6,067 bases of DNA, taken from assembly GCA_020629335.1 (NCBI GenBank), contig JAHDDN010000340.1, positions 1 to 6,067 of the forward strand, in the 5' to 3' direction. Below are positions 4,323 to 6,067 of the stretch, one piece after another. Source of the stretch: Chitinophagales bacterium. GTDB taxonomy: Bacteria; Bacteroidota; Bacteroidia; Chitinophagales; UBA2359. The notes under the pieces were generated by a model. That model was not told the origin of the DNA. It saw only the letters and a list, made by a program, of their open reading frames with translations, and ran no database searches. The translations under genes and the position numbers were made by a program. How positions within the stretch are numbered: the stretch's first letter is position 1; the number at the start of each line of letters is the position of its first letter.

Positions 4323-5927
4323 CTAGACCCCCGCATAAGAAATTCCTGTGAGTCGATGAATGTCGTATTTAAAGGTACTCAAATCATGGAAGTTGAATTT
4401 AGCAATATCATCATGTCCACAAGCTCGGGCAATCACCTTAATTAATTCATTAGAAGCATGGAAGAAATTATGGAGTTGCTTAGCAGAAGCATCAATAATT
4501 AATCGCTTTCTTAAATGATCCTTTTGAGTCGCAATACCGACGGGACAATTATTGCTACCACAAGCACGCATTCCCAGACAACCTATAGCTTGTAAAGCAG
4601 AATTAGAAACCGCTATTGCATCAGCACCCAACATCATGGCTTTGGCAAAATCCTCAGCTACTCTTAGTCCACCCGTAATAATCAAGGAGACATCTTTAGC
4701 GCCTCTTCGGTCTAAATGTTTTCTTGCTCTTGCTAATGCAGGAATCGTTGGGACATTAATATTATCTCTTAAGATAGTTGGCGCAGAACCAGTTCCACCA
4801 CCACGGCCATCTAAAATAATATAATCGGCTCCAGCATCTAAGGCAAAGTCAATATCCGCCTCAACATGACTGGCTGCAATCTTGAAACCTATCGGAATAC
4901 CCCCTGTTTTTTGTCTCACCTTTTCAGCAAATTCTTTGAAATCATTTAGGTTAAGCAAATCAGGAAACGCAGCTGGAGAAATGGCTGCTTCTCCCGCTTT
5001 TAGCCCTCTTACTTTGGCAATCTGCTTAGTAACCTTACTGCCAGGCAAATGTCCTCCAGTACCTGTTTTAGCTCCTTGCCCACCTTTGAAGTGAAAAGCT
5101 TGTGCTTTCTTCACCTTAGGCCAAGAGAACCCAAATCTACCCGAAGCTAATTCATAAAAATATCTTGAGTTATTCGCCTGTTCCTCTGGCAACATTCCAC
5201 CTTCTCCACTACAAATACCTGTTCCTGCTAATTCAGCTCCTTTAGACAAGGCAATTTTAGCTTCTTTAGATAAAGCCCCAAAACTCATATCAGAAACAAA
5301 AATTGGAATATCTAACACTAAAGGCTTCTTAGCATTTTTTCCAATAACCACAGAAGTGCTTACCTTTTCATGATCTAAGAGTGGACGATTCGCTAATTGG
5401 GCGGGCAAAAACTGAATGTCCTCCCATTTAGGTAAGGTATTTCTATCTACTCCCATAGAGGCAGAAGGGCCATGATGCCCATACTTTTTCAAGCCATTTT
5501 TGGCTAATGATTTTATATAAGCGGTATAAGGCTCTGTACTTTCAGGATGAGTATCGGCATATTGCCCCAAGTATTCTGAACGATCAAAAGGTTGAGGATG
5601 CTTCTCTAAATAAGCATTGATTTCTTCTTCATCTATCCAAACCTCTTTATCCTTTATAACAGCATGAAATTTATGTAAAGCCTCTTCATTATTATACTCA
5701 CTAACACCAGTATCATAACGATAGTCCCATCCGTGCAATCCACATATTAAGTTCTGCCCTTCTATATGCCCATCTGCCATTAAAGCACCTCTATGCAAAC
5801 ATCTGCCATATAAAACAGATACTTCATTTCCGTAACGAATGACGACTAAATCTAAGCCATTAATCAAATAGTGAGCGGGTTGCTTTTCGCCCAAATCTTT
5901 TAGTTTACAAAGTTTAATTTCTTTCAT
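4323..5927 (-). CDS. Rieske [2Fe-2S] domain fused to FMN/3Fe-4S glutamate synthase-like domain
   Basis: The 534-aa protein has two parts. Residues 1-100 are a NirD-like Rieske domain with the full cluster motif: Cys-43, His-45, Cys-62 and His-65 (CLH, 16 residues, CGLH). Residues 130-534 match the FMN-binding synthase domain of glutamate synthase (COG0069): FVSDMSFGALS at 210-220, GEGGMLPEEQ at 241-250, GGQGAKTGTGGHLPG at 282-296, LDGRGGGTGSAP at 372-383, TGGLRVAEDFAKAM at 418-431. The 3Fe-4S motif is at Cys-450, Cys-456 and Cys-461, followed by PVGIATQ. There is no glutaminase domain and no GXGXG tail, and no beta-subunit gene is visible. It may be a ferredoxin-like electron-fed glutamate synthase relative or an oxidoreductase with another amino-acid substrate; the reaction is unproven. 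It heads the operon with malic enzyme. The start is set by the A/T-rich leader and a methionine directly before the Rieske fold. Confidence 0.92.
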   Translation of the reverse strand: MKEIKLCKLKDLGEKQPAHYLINGLDLVVIRYGNEVSVLYGRCLHRGALMADGHIEGQNLICGLHGWDYRYDTGVSEYNNEEALHKFHAVIKDKEVWIDEEEINAYLEKHPQPFDRSEYLGQYADTHPESTEPYTAYIKSLAKNGLKKYGHHGPSASMGVDRNTLPKWEDIQFLPAQLANRPLLDHEKVSTSVVIGKNAKKPLVLDIPIFVSDMSFGALSKEAKIALSKGAELAGTGICSGEGGMLPEEQANNSRYFYELASGRFGFSWPKVKKAQAFHFKGGQGAKTGTGGHLPGSKVTKQIAKVRGLKAGEAAISPAAFPDLLNLNDFKEFAEKVRQKTGGIPIGFKIAASHVEADIDFALDAGADYIILDGRGGGTGSAPTILRDNINVPTIPALARARKHLDRRGAKDVSLIITGGLRVAEDFAKAMMLGADAIAVSNSALQAIGCLGMRACGSNNCPVGIATQKDHLRKRLIIDASAKQLHNFFHASNELIKVIARACGHDDIAKFNFHDLSTFKYDIHRLTGISYAGV

Positions 5928-5952
5928 AGATATAATTTTTTTTAAAATTACG

Positions 5953-5960
5953 CAAACTTA
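5953..5960 (-). promoter_or_regulatory. Candidate -7 element (TAnnTTTG) for the minus-strand operon
   Basis: The minus strand reads TAAGTTTG here, an exact match to the Bacteroidota -7 consensus, 25 bases before the ATG at 5927, which would give a leader of about 20 bases. No convincing -33 TTTG lies at the usual distance; the nearest TTG triplets are too close or too far. Treat as tentative. Confidence 0.4.
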
Positions 5961-6011
5961 GCAAGTCAACCAAAAAGCGTTCGACTCTTAACTGACAAAT
6001 AATGAATAATA

Positions 6012-6067
6012 ATTTGGGGCCACCCTTCGGGCCGGGCTATCCGCTCTTATGTGGCTATGCTGCTCCT
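6012..6067 (+). repeat. Dispersed repeat, copy B (runs off the window)
   Basis: It shares ATTTGGGGC (6012-6020) and the 28-base block 6033-6060 with copy A at the left edge. Between the blocks lies a short hairpin, CCC (6023-6025) with GGG (6029-6031), with a TTCG-type tip, where copy A has 77 bases. It lies upstream of the minus-strand operon, in its distal promoter region, and continues past 6067. Confidence 0.7.

Noticed and set aside
3490..5094. Plus-strand open frames at 3490-3810, 3892-4143, 4552-4824 and 4882-5094
   Set aside because: All lie antisense within the malic enzyme and Rieske-GltS genes, whose conserved motifs prove the minus-strand reading.

Overview
The window looks like chromosomal DNA of a Bacteroidota bacterium. 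It is AT-rich, the start codons sit in A/T-rich context without Shine-Dalgarno sequences, one exported protein has a signal peptide ending in Phe-Gly before Gln, and a TAnnTTTG-type -7 promoter element lies before the minus-strand operon. The genus cannot be fixed from this sequence; a marine or environmental Cytophagia, Saprospiria or Flavobacteriia-type organism is only a guess.

Layout: (1) Positions 1-38 hold a terminator for a gene outside the window. (2) Positions 39-1300 contain no convincing gene. They are packed with palindromes and dispersed repeats: a composite element with a nested 22-bp perfect inverted repeat (39-152), an imperfect palindrome (478-511), a roughly 400-bp element with long inverted arms and internal hairpins (about 574-977), and four hairpins in a row (1164-1288) that end 12 bases before the next start codon. 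(3) Positions 1301-2251 hold two plus-strand genes 24 bases apart: an unrecognised acidic 147-aa protein and a compact NADPH-dependent FMN reductase-like flavoprotein. (4) Positions 2252-2485 are intergenic, with a second copy of a short hairpin repeat seen at 75-103. (5) Positions 2486-3043 encode an exported SRPBCC/START-like protein. (6) A bidirectional terminator (3060-3102) separates it from a convergent minus-strand operon. (7) That operon (5927 to 3117) encodes a Rieske domain fused to an FMN/3Fe-4S glutamate-synthase-like domain, followed by a short-form malic enzyme. (8) The window ends in a second copy (6012-6067) of the repeat seen near the left edge.

The minus-strand pair is the clearest functional unit. 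Malic enzyme makes pyruvate, CO2 and NAD(P)H from malate, and the fusion protein is an iron-sulphur flavoprotein related to the synthase part of GOGAT but without the glutaminase domain. They are probably co-transcribed; a metabolic link between them is inference. The most unusual material is the non-coding left quarter. Its repeat copies show nested insertion, inverted loops and a compensatory base-pair change, which suggests mobile or structured palindromic elements rather than decayed genes.
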